This document shows, piece after piece, positions 39,872-47,786 of a DNA stretch of 64,000 bases (position 1 is its first letter; every line of letters starts with the position of its first letter). Source of the DNA: Conexibacter stalactiti (GTDB lineage Bacteria > Actinomycetota > Thermoleophilia > Solirubrobacterales > Solirubrobacteraceae); assembly GCF_035967765.1 (NCBI RefSeq), contig NZ_JAYWIT010000028.1, one strand, 5' to 3'. A program made the translations under genes and the position numbers. A model generated the notes under the pieces. That model searched no databases. It saw only the letters and a program-made list of their open reading frames with translations, and was not told the DNA's origin.

Positions 39872-41173
39872 ATGTTACGTTTCCCGCGCACGGCGGCAGG
39901 GGTTTCCGTTGCCGTGCTCGCCACGACCGCGATCGCCCCACCGGCGATCGCCGCAGCACAGGCACCGACGCCGCCGGACTCCGGGTACCAGACCCGGGGA
40001 TTGCTCGACGACCTGCTCGGCACCGTCGGTGATCTGCTGGGCGGTCTGCTCGGCGCCAGAGAGCAGGATCAGCTGGCCGAATTGCTCGGGCTGCTGCAGG
40101 GCGGCGCGGCTCCGACCACTGAGCTGCTCAGACCGCTGACCGACATCCTCGACCAGCTCGGCGGCTCCTCGGGGCTGCCACTGCCGACGAGAGACCTCGT
40201 CGACCAGCTGACCGGCCTGCTGCAGAGCGGCAGAGCCGGCGAGCAGCTGGCGCCGGCGCTGCTGGCGCCGGTCGCCAACCTGCTGCGTCAACTGGCCGCG
40301 GCCGACGGTCTGCCCGACCCGGCCGAGTCGCTGCTCAACCAGCTCGCAGGCGTGCTCGACGGGGCGGGATCGGGGGCCGGGCTGCCGCTCGACGACCTCG
40401 ACCTGCTGCCCGACGTGATCGACGGGCTCAACAGAGTCCTGACCGGGCTGACGAGCGGCAACGGCACGCCGACGGCCGACCTGCTCGCGCCGCTGATCCC
40501 GCTGCTCAGACAGGTCGCGGCGGCACCGCTGCCGGAGGCGCTGAGAGATCTCGTCAACCAGTTGATCGAGATGCTCGGGAACACCACGGGCGCGCTCGAC
40601 CCGCTCCTCACGACGCAGATCAGCACCGTCCTCAGACTGGTCGGCAACACGCCGGGCGTCGACAGAGAGACGAGAACGATCATCGAGAGAACGACGACGA
40701 TCCTCGACAGAGCGACCAGCGCGGGCGCCGGCGGCAGCGGCGGCGCGGGTGGCGGCGGCGGCTCCGGCGGCGGCACCTCCAACGGCAACGGCACCGGCGC
40801 CGGCGGCACGGGCGGCACCGGCCTCACCGTCAGACGTGCGGCGACGGCGAGAGACAAGGCCGTCATCAAACGCGTCGCGGTCAACAAGCAGAAGACGGTC
40901 GCCTCGGTGCGGATCGCCTGCCCGAGCAGCGCTCCGGCGGTCTGCTCCACGACGCTGCGCGCCGCGGTCGCGGGCAAGTCGTCGAAGGCCGCCACGACGC
41001 GGATCGGCCAGAGCAAGTCCAAGCTCGTCAAGCTGAAGCTGACGAAGAAGGCGACCAAGCAGCTGAAGAGACGCGGCGGCAGCGTCAGCGTCGTCGCCAC
41101 GACGGCGTTCGGCACGCAGAAGTTCAGCGCGAAGGCGACGTTGAAGGTGAAGAAGGCGAAGGCGCGTCGCTGA
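39872..41173 (+). CDS. Secreted repetitive Leu-rich protein with Gly linker and basic C-domain
   Basis: 433 residues from ATG 39872, which has GGGAGG about 7 nt upstream. A signal peptide (VAVLATTAIAPPAIAAAQA) is followed by about 270 residues of irregular amphipathic repeats in which LLxxLxxLL motifs recur with Gly/Pro breaks, for example LLGTVGDLLGGLLG and LLAPLIPLLRQVA. A Gly-rich linker (about 320-345) leads to a Lys-rich domain (KSSKAATTRIGQSKSKLVKL) with an Ig-like repeat seen in other Solirubrobacterales-like surface proteins. The role is unknown; a wall-bound or surface-structural protein is a guess. Region 39690-39871 is AT-richer and probably holds the promoter. Confidence 0.7.
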   Translation: MLRFPRTAAGVSVAVLATTAIAPPAIAAAQAPTPPDSGYQTRGLLDDLLGTVGDLLGGLLGAREQDQLAELLGLLQGGAAPTTELLRPLTDILDQLGGSSGLPLPTRDLVDQLTGLLQSGRAGEQLAPALLAPVANLLRQLAAADGLPDPAESLLNQLAGVLDGAGSGAGLPLDDLDLLPDVIDGLNRVLTGLTSGNGTPTADLLAPLIPLLRQVAAAPLPEALRDLVNQLIEMLGNTTGALDPLLTTQISTVLRLVGNTPGVDRETRTIIERTTTILDRATSAGAGGSGGAGGGGGSGGGTSNGNGTGAGGTGGTGLTVRRAATARDKAVIKRVAVNKQKTVASVRIACPSSAPAVCSTTLRAAVAGKSSKAATTRIGQSKSKLVKLKLTKKATKQLKRRGGSVSVVATTAFGTQKFSAKATLKVKKAKARR

Positions 41174-41326
41174 GGCGGCCGCTCCCTTCGCGGGAGCTGC
41201 GGGCAGGCCGTCTCGTCTCACGGCGAGGCGGTCTGCGCGCCATCTTCGATCGACGCCCGCTCGCACCGACCCGGTCGCGACCCTACGATGCGCGGCAGCA
41301 CGATGCTGTCGAACGAGGAGCACTGG

Positions 41327-41686
41327 ATGCGCTGGAGGACCGTGGTCGCAGCATTCGCCGCCGTCTTGGTCGTGATGAGCGGGCTGGCCGTCGCGGCGCC
41401 GGCCGCGCGCAAGGCGCCGACGCTCGAGGTCAGACCGAGAGCCGCGGTGCGCGGCGGCAGAGTGGTCTTCTACGGCAGCGGCTTCCCGCCGCTGGTGCGC
41501 GTTTCGCTGCTCGCCGGTCTGCCCGAGACCGAGGCCGTCCGGATCGGCTCCGCGAGAACGAACGCTGACGGCAGCTTCGTCGCGCCGATCGCGATCGAGC
41601 GGGCGGTGGCGCCGGGGCGCTACGTCGCGCTCGCCTGCCGGCACAGATGCCGCATGAAGGCGACGGCCGCCTTCCGCGTCCGCTGA
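41327..41686 (+). CDS. Small secreted protein with Ig-like fold
   Basis: 119 residues. A signal peptide (TVVAAFAAVLVVMSGLAVAAPA) is followed by one beta-sandwich-like domain: TLEVRPRAAVRGGRVVFYGS, LVRVSLLAGL, ARTNADGSFVAPIAIE, APGRYVALAC. Two Cys near the end may form a disulfide. ATG 41327 has GAGGAG at good spacing; the ATG codons at 41288 and 41303 would place charged residues before the signal. The function is unknown. Confidence 0.65.
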   Translation: MRWRTVVAAFAAVLVVMSGLAVAAPAARKAPTLEVRPRAAVRGGRVVFYGSGFPPLVRVSLLAGLPETEAVRIGSARTNADGSFVAPIAIERAVAPGRYVALACRHRCRMKATAAFRVR

Positions 41687-41743
41687 CGCGCGCTCAGCGC
41701 GGCTCCAAACGGCGCGCGGGAGGGAGGCGCGCCGGCGGCGCGT

Positions 41744-41980
41744 CTACGCGTCGTCGTGCCGCTGGTCGGCGAGCGCGTGGGTCTGCGCGCTGGCGGAGGC
41801 AGCGGCGCGCGCGGCGGTGCGCGCCTCGCGGGCGGCCTCGCGCAAGGCGGTCCGCTCCTCGCGCGCGTGCACGATCAGCTGCTCGGCGGCCTCGCTGAGC
41901 GCCAGGTTGGCGCTGCTGAGCCGTTCGAGCTGCTCCGCGAGGCGGGCGAGCGGGTCGTCGGCGGGAGCGGGGGCGGCCAT
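41744..41980 (-). CDS. Short coiled-coil protein
   Basis: 78 residues, almost all helical. The heptad pattern runs ARLAEQLERLSSANLALSEA through LREAAREARTAARAAASASA, ending in a DQRHDDA tail. ATG 41980 has GAAGG 5 nt upstream. It diverges from the XRE regulator. The function is unknown. Confidence 0.5.
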   Translation of the reverse strand: MAAPAPADDPLARLAEQLERLSSANLALSEAAEQLIVHAREERTALREAAREARTAARAAASASAQTHALADQRHDDA

Positions 41981-42080
41981 GCGCCTTCAGTCTCGCACGT
42001 GCCGCCCCCGCTGGCCAGCCGTCCGCGAGGGGGATGCGGACGGCAAGCGGGGGATCAACCCCCGGATACAAGGGCGGAAC

Positions 42081-42100
42081 CCCGCTGTAGCGGGTATGAT
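42081..42100 (+). promoter_or_regulatory. Promoter of XRE regulator with overlapping palindrome
   Basis: A -10 hexamer TATGAT (42095-42100) is directly preceded by the palindrome CCCGCT GT AGCGGG (42081-42094), placed where a repressor would block polymerase. Confidence 0.5.
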
Positions 42101-42130
42101 CCCCGTTGGAGCGAGTGGAATGCAACTGGC

Positions 42131-42145
42131 AACCCTTGCAGGGTT
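42131..42145 (+). promoter_or_regulatory. Inverted repeat just before the XRE start
   Basis: AACCC TTGCA GGGTT (42131-42145) ends 5 nt before GTG 42151. It could be a second operator or an RNA hairpin that limits initiation. Confidence 0.35.
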
Positions 42146-42150
42146 GTGCG

Positions 42151-42393
42151 GTGGCCGATTCGCTCCACAGAGAACGCCGCGCGCTCGCCGTCGCCGTGCG
42201 TGAGCTGCGCGCGCGAAAGGCGCTCAAGCAGGAGGAGGTCGGCGAGGCCGCAGGCCTCGGCCGCAACTACCTGACGACGCTGGAGAGCGGGCGCACCAAT
42301 CCCTCCTTCGACGCGCTCGTGCGCCTCGCCCGCGGCCTCGGCGTGCCGCTGTCGGAGCTGATCCTGCTGTACGAGGAGCGGCTGCGCGACTGA
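42151..42393 (+). CDS. XRE-family HTH regulator
   Basis: 80 residues, essentially one HTH_3 domain: VAVRELRARKALKQEEVGEA, AGLGRNYLTTLESGRTNPSF, DALVRLARGLGVPLSELILL. GTG 42151 is chosen because the HTH begins about 10 residues later; TTG 42106 would extend it upstream across the palindrome. Palindromes at and after the promoter suggest autoregulation. The tRNA-Arg gene follows 37 nt later. Confidence 0.82.
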   Translation: MADSLHRERRALAVAVRELRARKALKQEEVGEAAGLGRNYLTTLESGRTNPSFDALVRLARGLGVPLSELILLYEERLRD

Positions 42394-42430
42394 GCCCCGT
42401 GCCGCGGCGCACGGTAAGCTGCGTGATCAC

Positions 42431-42503
<73 letters not shown>

Positions 42504-42510
42504 CTGACCG

Positions 42511-42542
42511 GAAGCCCCGCACTCGCGGGGCTTCCGCCTTTT
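42511..42542 (+). terminator. Terminator of tRNA-Arg
   Basis: A 10-bp perfect stem pairs GAAGCCCCGC (42511-42520) with GCGGGGCTTC (42525-42534) around ACTC, followed by CGCCTTTTC. Confidence 0.85.
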
Positions 42543-42550
42543 CGGGGCGG

Positions 42551-43183
42551 TCAACTCGCGCGCAGGACCATGCGGAAGACGCGTTCGACGTGCGCCGGGT
42601 CGGCTGGCTCGCCGGCGATGACCTCTTTGTAGACGAAGGACTCGCTCAGACGGACGATGAGATACGCGAGGTCCGCGGTCGGGAGGGCGGGTGCGAAGCG
42701 CCCGGCAGAGATTTCGGCGTCGATCTCGCGCGTCCAGTACTCGGTGATGCGGGCGGCGGTTGGTCCCTCGGCGGTCGTGAGCACACGCAGCGCGAAGTCG
42801 GGCTCGGTGCGCAGCAGGTGCTGCATCGGTGGGAAGGCCATCAGCGCCTGGACGAGGTGGGTCGCCACGCTGACGAGCGCGTCCGCGCCCGTCCCCGTCG
42901 TCCGCTGCCGTTCTGCGCTCGCGGTGTCGATCGCGAGCCTGGCCATGACCTCGCCGAGGAGCGCCGCGCGGTTGCCGACCCAGCGGTAGAGCGTGACGCG
43001 GCTGACCCCGAGCTCCTCCGCGATCGACGTCATGTCGACCCGTTGCGAGCGCAGGAACGCGCGGCGTGCGGCACGGAACGCGTCGAGCGGCTCTGGTCCG
43101 GGCGGGTCTTGAGCGCCGTCGAGCACGCGCGTGAGTCGCGTCGTCGCAGGCCGTGTTACATTTCTGCTGTCTGTTTCATCCAT
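42551..43183 (-). CDS. TetR family regulator (QsdR-like)
   Basis: About 210 residues from ATG 43183. The HTH is VDMTSIAEELGVSRVTLYRW, then VGNRAALLGEVMARLA, the form seen in QsdR-like TetR proteins. It lacks the shared C-terminal motifs of the four TetR genes at 2-13 kb. It diverges from an SDR gene with only 26 bp between start codons, and a palindrome overlaps its own start, so it very likely represses itself and the SDR gene. Confidence 0.85.
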   Translation of the reverse strand: MDETDSRNVTRPATTRLTRVLDGAQDPPGPEPLDAFRAARRAFLRSQRVDMTSIAEELGVSRVTLYRWVGNRAALLGEVMARLAIDTASAERQRTTGTGADALVSVATHLVQALMAFPPMQHLLRTEPDFALRVLTTAEGPTAARITEYWTREIDAEISAGRFAPALPTADLAYLIVRLSESFVYKEVIAGEPADPAHVERVFRMVLRAS

Positions 43184-43190
43184 AAAACAG
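43171..43190. promoter_or_regulatory. Candidate TetR operator between divergent genes
   Basis: Inverted repeat CTGTTT (43171-43176) N8 AAACAG (43185-43190), overlapping the TetR start codon and 20 nt before the SDR start, in an AT-rich patch. Confidence 0.5.
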
Positions 43191-43209
43191 TCAGTCGAAA
43201 GGTATCGCA

Positions 43210-44151
43210 TTGGCTGAGTCGCTCGTTCGTTCTGTGCTCGTCACGGGCGCGAACGCGGGGATCGGGAAGGAGCTGGCCTGCCAGCTGGGCTCGCGCGCCG
43301 AGGTCGACCGCGTCGTGCTCGCCTGCCGCGACCGGGAGCGCGCCGAAGCGGCGCGACGCGAACTGGAGCAGCGGACCGGTCGCGCGATCTTCGAGGTCGC
43401 GGACCTCGACAGCGGCGATCCGGCATCCGCCCGCGCCCTGAGCGCGGCGCTCGCGGTCCCCGTCGATGCGGTGGTGTTGAACGCCGGCGGCACCGGCGGC
43501 TCGCGACCAGAAGCGCTCACCGCGAGCGGCACGACGACGATCTTCGCCGTCAACGTGCTCGGCCACGTCGCGCTCGTCGATGCCCTGATCGAGCAGCGGA
43601 AGCTGACGCGGGTGGTGGTGATGACGGGCAGCGAAGCGGCGCGTGGCGTCCCGGCGCTGCTCATCAAGCGGCCGCGGTTCGCCCGCACCGACGAGCACGA
43701 CCTCACCGCCGCGATCGACGGAAGCTGCTTCAGCGGCAGACGGTTCGACGCCTCGCTCGCGTACGCACAGGCCAAGTACGTCGGAGCGCTCTGGATCGGC
43801 GCCATGGCCCGACGCCATCCGCACCTGCGGTTCGCGACCGTGAGCCCCGGCGGGACGGCCGGCACCCGCATCGGGCAGGACATGCCGGCCCTCCAGCGGC
43901 TCGTGTTCGAGCGCGTCGTGATGGGACCGGTCGGCGCGCGGCTCGGGCTCGCCCATCCGCTCTCCGTGGGGACCGCGCGCCTCACCACCGCCGTGCTCGA
44001 CCCGTCGTTCGACGGCGGGCGGTTCTACGGCAGCGGCGCGCGGTCGCTGACCGGGCCGCTGGTCGACCAGGCCACGATCTTCGGCGACCTCGCCGTCGTC
44101 GCGTTCCAGGACAGCGCCGACGCCGCGATCCACCGCTTTCTCAACGGCTGA
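43210..44151 (+). CDS. Short-chain dehydrogenase/reductase
   Basis: 313 residues. Rossmann motif VLVTGANAGIGKEL, NAG motif VVLNAGGTGG and catalytic YAQAK (Tyr-X3-Lys). The SVLVTGANAGIGKELA N-terminus resembles protochlorophyllide-reductase-like or retinol-dehydrogenase-like SDRs. TTG 43210 has GAAAGG 7 nt upstream. It is divergent from and probably controlled by the adjacent TetR gene; the TetR ligand may be its substrate, which is unknown. Confidence 0.85.
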   Translation: MAESLVRSVLVTGANAGIGKELACQLGSRAEVDRVVLACRDRERAEAARRELEQRTGRAIFEVADLDSGDPASARALSAALAVPVDAVVLNAGGTGGSRPEALTASGTTTIFAVNVLGHVALVDALIEQRKLTRVVVMTGSEAARGVPALLIKRPRFARTDEHDLTAAIDGSCFSGRRFDASLAYAQAKYVGALWIGAMARRHPHLRFATVSPGGTAGTRIGQDMPALQRLVFERVVMGPVGARLGLAHPLSVGTARLTTAVLDPSFDGGRFYGSGARSLTGPLVDQATIFGDLAVVAFQDSADAAIHRFLNG

Positions 44152-44261
44152 CCGGGCTTGGCGATCCGCCTCCGCGCGCAGGCCATCGCGCCAGCGGGAA
44201 CCGTGCCGCGAACGGCTCCCGCGGACGCCGGCGGCGGCGCTTCGGTCATCATGCGACGCCG

Positions 44262-44792
44262 ATGCGACTGGCGATCATCTCCGACACGCACATGCCGAAG
44301 GGCGACCGCGCGCTGCCGCCGGCCTGCGTGCGGCTGCTGGGGGAGGCCGACCTGATCCTCCACGCCGGCGACCTCGTGCGCGCGGAGGTGCTCTATGAGC
44401 TGCGCGCCTACGGCGAGCTGCTCGCCGTCCACGGCAACGTCGACGACGCCGAGGTGCGCCGTGAGCTGCCGGCCGAGCGAGTCGTCGAGCTGCCCGGCGG
44501 GGTGCGGATCGCGATGACGCACGACGCCGGCCCGTCGCAGGGGCGCCTGCAGCGGATGCGGCTGCGCTTCCCCGACGCCGACGCGCTCGTCTTCGGCCAC
44601 TCGCACATCCCGCTGCACGAGACCGACCCGGCCAGCGGCTTCCAGCTGTTCAACCCCGGCAGCCCGACCGAGCGACGGCGGGCGCCGCGCCACACGATGG
44701 GGATCGCCCGCGTGGAAGGCGGTCGCGTCGCCTTCGAGCACGTCGTGCTCGACACGCGCGACGACGCGCCGGACCCCGGTTCGACCGCCTAA
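44262..44792 (+). CDS. YfcE/MJ0936-type metallophosphoesterase
   Basis: 176 residues. Metal-binding motifs are IISDTHM, ILHAGDLV, VHGNVDD, MTHDAGP and FGHSHIP in the order expected for calcineurin-like phosphodiesterases. GSPTERRRAPRHTMG near the end is also typical. It is probably a small cytoplasmic phosphodiesterase. It lies 15 bp upstream of the RNase Z gene. Confidence 0.88.
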   Translation: MRLAIISDTHMPKGDRALPPACVRLLGEADLILHAGDLVRAEVLYELRAYGELLAVHGNVDDAEVRRELPAERVVELPGGVRIAMTHDAGPSQGRLQRMRLRFPDADALVFGHSHIPLHETDPASGFQLFNPGSPTERRRAPRHTMGIARVEGGRVAFEHVVLDTRDDAPDPGSTA

Positions 44793-44807
44793 GCTCACAA
44801 CGCTGCC

Positions 44808-45788
44808 ATGGACCTCTCGCTCTTCTTCGCCGGCACCGCCGGCTCGGTGCCGACCGCCCGCCGCGGGCTGCCCGCGATCCTGCTGCGCCGCGGCGCGGAT
44901 CGGATCCTCTTCGACTGCGGCGAGGGGACGCAGCGCCAGCTGCTGCGCTCCGCCGGCCTGCCCGACATCACCGACGTCTTCATCACCCACTTCCACGCCG
45001 ATCACTGGCTCGGCCTGCCGGGGATGCTGAAGACCTTCGACCTGCGCGCGCGCGACAAGCCGCTGACGATCTACGGCCCGCCCGGGCTGCGCGCGCTGAT
45101 GACGTCGATGAAGCACGTCTGGGGCGGCTGCGGCTACGAGATCGCGCTCGTCGAGCTGCCGCCCGACGCGATGGTCGAGCGCGACGAGTACGTGATCGAG
45201 CCGTTCCCCGTCAACCACCGCGGCCCCGCCTACGGCTACGCGATCACCGAGGACGACCGGCTCGGCAGATTCGACGCCGAGCTGGCGGAGCGGCTCGGCG
45301 TCACGCCCGGCCCTGACTTCGGCCGCATCCAGCGCGGCGAGACCGTCAACGGCGTCGCGCCGGAGCAGGTGATCGGCGAGACGCGATTCGGGCGCAAGCT
45401 CGTGATCTCCGGCGACACCGGCCCTTGCGAGGAGCTGATCGACATCGCCCATCGCGCCGACGTGCTCGTGCACGAGGCGACGTTCGCGCAGGACGAAGCC
45501 GGCCGCGCGCGCGAGACGCAGCACTCGACCGCCGCGCAGGCGGCGAAGGCGGCCGCCGAGGCCGAGGTGAGGCTGCTCGCGCTCGTCCACCTCTCGACCC
45601 GCTATGGCGGTCGCGAGATCCGCGAGGAGGCGACCGCCGTCTTCGCCGACACCGTCGTGCCGCGTGACTTCGACGCGATCGAGGTGCCGTTCCCCGAGCG
45701 CGGCGCGCCCGCGCTGGTGCGCTGGGATCCCGGTCGCGTGCCGCCGCCGGCCGCCGCGGAGGTCGCCGCCGTGGAGCCGGGACCGTGA
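44808..45788 (+). CDS. rnz: Ribonuclease Z
   Basis: 326 residues, the length of bacterial RNase Z. The metal site is FITHFHADHWLGLPG, with further ligands HRGPAYGY, ISGDTGPCEEL and ALVHLSTRY. The N-terminal GTAGSVPTARRGLPAILLR is the family start. It trims tRNA 3' ends, fitting the tRNA genes here that lack CCA. It overlaps the next gene by 4 nt (GTGA). Confidence 0.93.
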   Translation: MDLSLFFAGTAGSVPTARRGLPAILLRRGADRILFDCGEGTQRQLLRSAGLPDITDVFITHFHADHWLGLPGMLKTFDLRARDKPLTIYGPPGLRALMTSMKHVWGGCGYEIALVELPPDAMVERDEYVIEPFPVNHRGPAYGYAITEDDRLGRFDAELAERLGVTPGPDFGRIQRGETVNGVAPEQVIGETRFGRKLVISGDTGPCEELIDIAHRADVLVHEATFAQDEAGRARETQHSTAAQAAKAAAEAEVRLLALVHLSTRYGGREIREEATAVFADTVVPRDFDAIEVPFPERGAPALVRWDPGRVPPPAAAEVAAVEPGP

Positions 45789-46177
45789 ACGCGATGAGAC
45801 GGCCCGCGAGCTGGACGGCCGTCGCGCTCGGCACCGCCGCCGGCTTCCTCGTCGGCGTGCTGTTCGTCGTCGCGCTCGGGATCGGCGAGGCGCAGGAGGC
45901 GCCGCCGCCGCGCACCGTGACGGTCCTCTCCAGAGTGCAGGCGCCGACCGGCGACGAGACCGTCGTCACCAAGACCGCCGTGCCCGACGTCGTCGGCGAG
46001 CGGCTCGACGTCGCGCACGAGCGGCTGGAGCGCGCCGGCTTCATGGTGAAGGAGGAGGAGGGCGGCTTCTTCGGCTCGATCGTCGACTCCAACTGGGAGG
46101 TCGTCGAGCAGGACCCGGCCGCCGGCATCGCGCTCGAGCGCGGCTCGACGGTCCAGATCAAGCTCGACCGCCGCTGA
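45785..46177 (+). CDS. Membrane-anchored single-PASTA-domain protein
   Basis: 130 residues. One TM segment (TAVALGTAAGFLVGVLFVVA, about 11-33), a short linker, and a C-terminal PASTA domain: AVPDVVGERLDVAHERLERAG, VVEQDPAAGIALERGSTVQI. PASTA domains bind cell-wall fragments or act as spacers. GTG 45785 overlaps the rnz stop. There is no kinase or transpeptidase domain. The role is unknown. Confidence 0.8.
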   Translation: MNAMRRPASWTAVALGTAAGFLVGVLFVVALGIGEAQEAPPPRTVTVLSRVQAPTGDETVVTKTAVPDVVGERLDVAHERLERAGFMVKEEEGGFFGSIVDSNWEVVEQDPAAGIALERGSTVQIKLDRR

Positions 46178-46254
46178 GCGGCGCCGCGCGAGCCGCGCGG
46201 ACCCGCGCGGCCACCCGGGCGCCGCCGCGTCCCACACCGTTGCTAGGGTTGCCG

Positions 46255-46290
46255 CAGTCCCTTTAACCCGGTCCCGTGAGGCCAGGAAGG
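46255..46290 (+). promoter_or_regulatory. PyrR-binding RNA element overlapping the pyrR SD
   Basis: AGTCCCTTTAACCCGG, the loop GTCCCGTGAGGC, then CAGGAAGG. The loop fits the PyrR-binding consensus UCCNGNGAGGY closed by CCGG/CAGG-type pairing. AGGAAGG (46284-46290) is also the ribosome-binding site of pyrR, 6 nt before GTG 46297. This suggests translational repression of the operon by PyrR with UMP. A TAGGGT -10-like box lies at 46244-46249. Confidence 0.75.
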
Positions 46291-46296
46291 CACAGT

Positions 46297-46851
46297 GTGA
46301 GTGAATCGAAGGTCGTCCTCGACCGCGACGACATGCGGCGTACGCTCGTGCGGATCGCGCACGAGATCGTCGAGAAGAACCCGGCTCAGCAGCTCGCCAT
46401 CGTCGGCATCCACCGGCGTGGCGCGGTCCTCGCGGCGCGACTGCACCAGCTGGTCTCCGAGCTGCTCGACGGCCCGCTTCCGCTGGGCGACATCGACATC
46501 GCCTTCTACCGCGACGACCTCGCGACGCGCCCGAGCGCGCCGGTCGTGCAGGCCTCGCACATCGACTTCAACCTCGACGGGCTCACCGTCGTGATCGTCG
46601 ACGACGTCCTCTACACCGGCCGCACCGTGCGCTCGGCGATCGAGGCGATCTTCGACTACGGGCGGCCCGCCCGCGTCCAGCTCGCCGTGCTCGCCGACCG
46701 CGGCCACCGCGAGCTGCCGATCCGCCCCGACTACGTCGGCAAGAACCTTCCGACCGCGCGCGAGGAGCGCGTCAACGTCCGCGTCGAGGAGCTCGACGGC
46801 GTCGACGAGGTCACGATCACCGACACGCGAACCGCGGAGGTCCCCGCATGA
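46297..46851 (+). CDS. pyrR: Pyrimidine operon regulator/uracil phosphoribosyltransferase
   Basis: 184 residues. The PRPP-binding motif is VVIVDDVLYTGRTVRSAIE; the N-terminal half has IVGIHRRGAVLAARL and DIDIAFYRDDL. It binds the leader RNA when UMP is high and also makes UMP from uracil. GTG 46297 is chosen from AGGAAGG spacing and the conserved N-terminus. It overlaps pyrB by 4 nt. Confidence 0.95.
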   Translation: MSESKVVLDRDDMRRTLVRIAHEIVEKNPAQQLAIVGIHRRGAVLAARLHQLVSELLDGPLPLGDIDIAFYRDDLATRPSAPVVQASHIDFNLDGLTVVIVDDVLYTGRTVRSAIEAIFDYGRPARVQLAVLADRGHRELPIRPDYVGKNLPTAREERVNVRVEELDGVDEVTITDTRTAEVPA

Positions 46852-47786
46852 GACACCTGCTGTCGATCGACGACCTCGACCGCGCCGGGATCGAGCGCGT
46901 GCTCGACCGCGCCGCCTCCTTCGCCGAGGTCGCCGGGCGCGAGATCAAGAAGGTCCCCGCGCTGCGCGGCCGCACCGTCGTCAACCTCTTCTACGAGGCC
47001 TCGACGCGCACCAGCAGCTCCTTCGAGCTGGCCGCCAAGCGCCTCTCCGCCGATCTCGTCTCGATCCGCGCCGCGACCTCCGCGGTCGCCAAGGGCGAGT
47101 CGCTGAAGGACACGATCGCGACGCTGACCGCGTACGACCCGGCCGCGATCGTGATCCGCTCGCCGCACGCCGGCGCCGCGCAGCTGGTCGCCGGCTGGAC
47201 CGACGCCGCCGTCGTCAACGCCGGCGACGGCAAGCACGAGCACCCGACGCAGGCGCTGCTCGACGTCTTCACGCTGCGCCAGCGGCTCGGCTCGCTCGAC
47301 GGCGTCAAGATCTGGATCGTCGGCGACGTGCTGCACTCGCGCGTCGCGCGCTCGGACATCCTCGCGTTCACGCGGATGGGAGCGCAGGTCACGCTCAGCG
47401 GCCCGCCGACGCTGATCCCGCGCGGGATCGAGGCGCTCGGCTGCACCGTCGAGCCGACGCTCGACCGCCTGCCCGAGGCCGACGTCGTCTACGTCCTGCG
47501 GATGCAGCACGAGCGCATGCAGGAGGCGTACGTGCCGTCGCTGCGCGAGTATGCGATGCGCTACCAGATCGGCATGGACCGGCTGCAGCCGCACCAGCTG
47601 CTGATGCACCCCGGCCCCGTCAACCGCGGCGTCGAGCTGTCGGGCGACGCGATCGACTCGCCGCAGGCGCTGATCGGCCAGCAGGTCGAGGCCGGCGTCG
47701 TCGTGCGCATGGCCGTCCTCTACGAGCTGCTGGCCGGAGCAGGCGCCGCGAGAACCACACCCGCCCCGATCGAGGTCGCCGCATGA
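46848..47786 (+). CDS. pyrB: Aspartate carbamoyltransferase catalytic subunit
   Basis: 312 residues. The carbamoyl-phosphate motif is FYEASTRTSSSFELA, then IRSPHAGA, GDGKHEHPTQALLD and the aspartate-binding MHPGPVNRGVEL. It commits carbamoyl phosphate to pyrimidines. No pyrI is present, as in other actinobacteria. ATGA overlaps link it to pyrR and pyrC. Confidence 0.97.
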   Translation: MRHLLSIDDLDRAGIERVLDRAASFAEVAGREIKKVPALRGRTVVNLFYEASTRTSSSFELAAKRLSADLVSIRAATSAVAKGESLKDTIATLTAYDPAAIVIRSPHAGAAQLVAGWTDAAVVNAGDGKHEHPTQALLDVFTLRQRLGSLDGVKIWIVGDVLHSRVARSDILAFTRMGAQVTLSGPPTLIPRGIEALGCTVEPTLDRLPEADVVYVLRMQHERMQEAYVPSLREYAMRYQIGMDRLQPHQLLMHPGPVNRGVELSGDAIDSPQALIGQQVEAGVVVRMAVLYELLAGAGAARTTPAPIEVAA

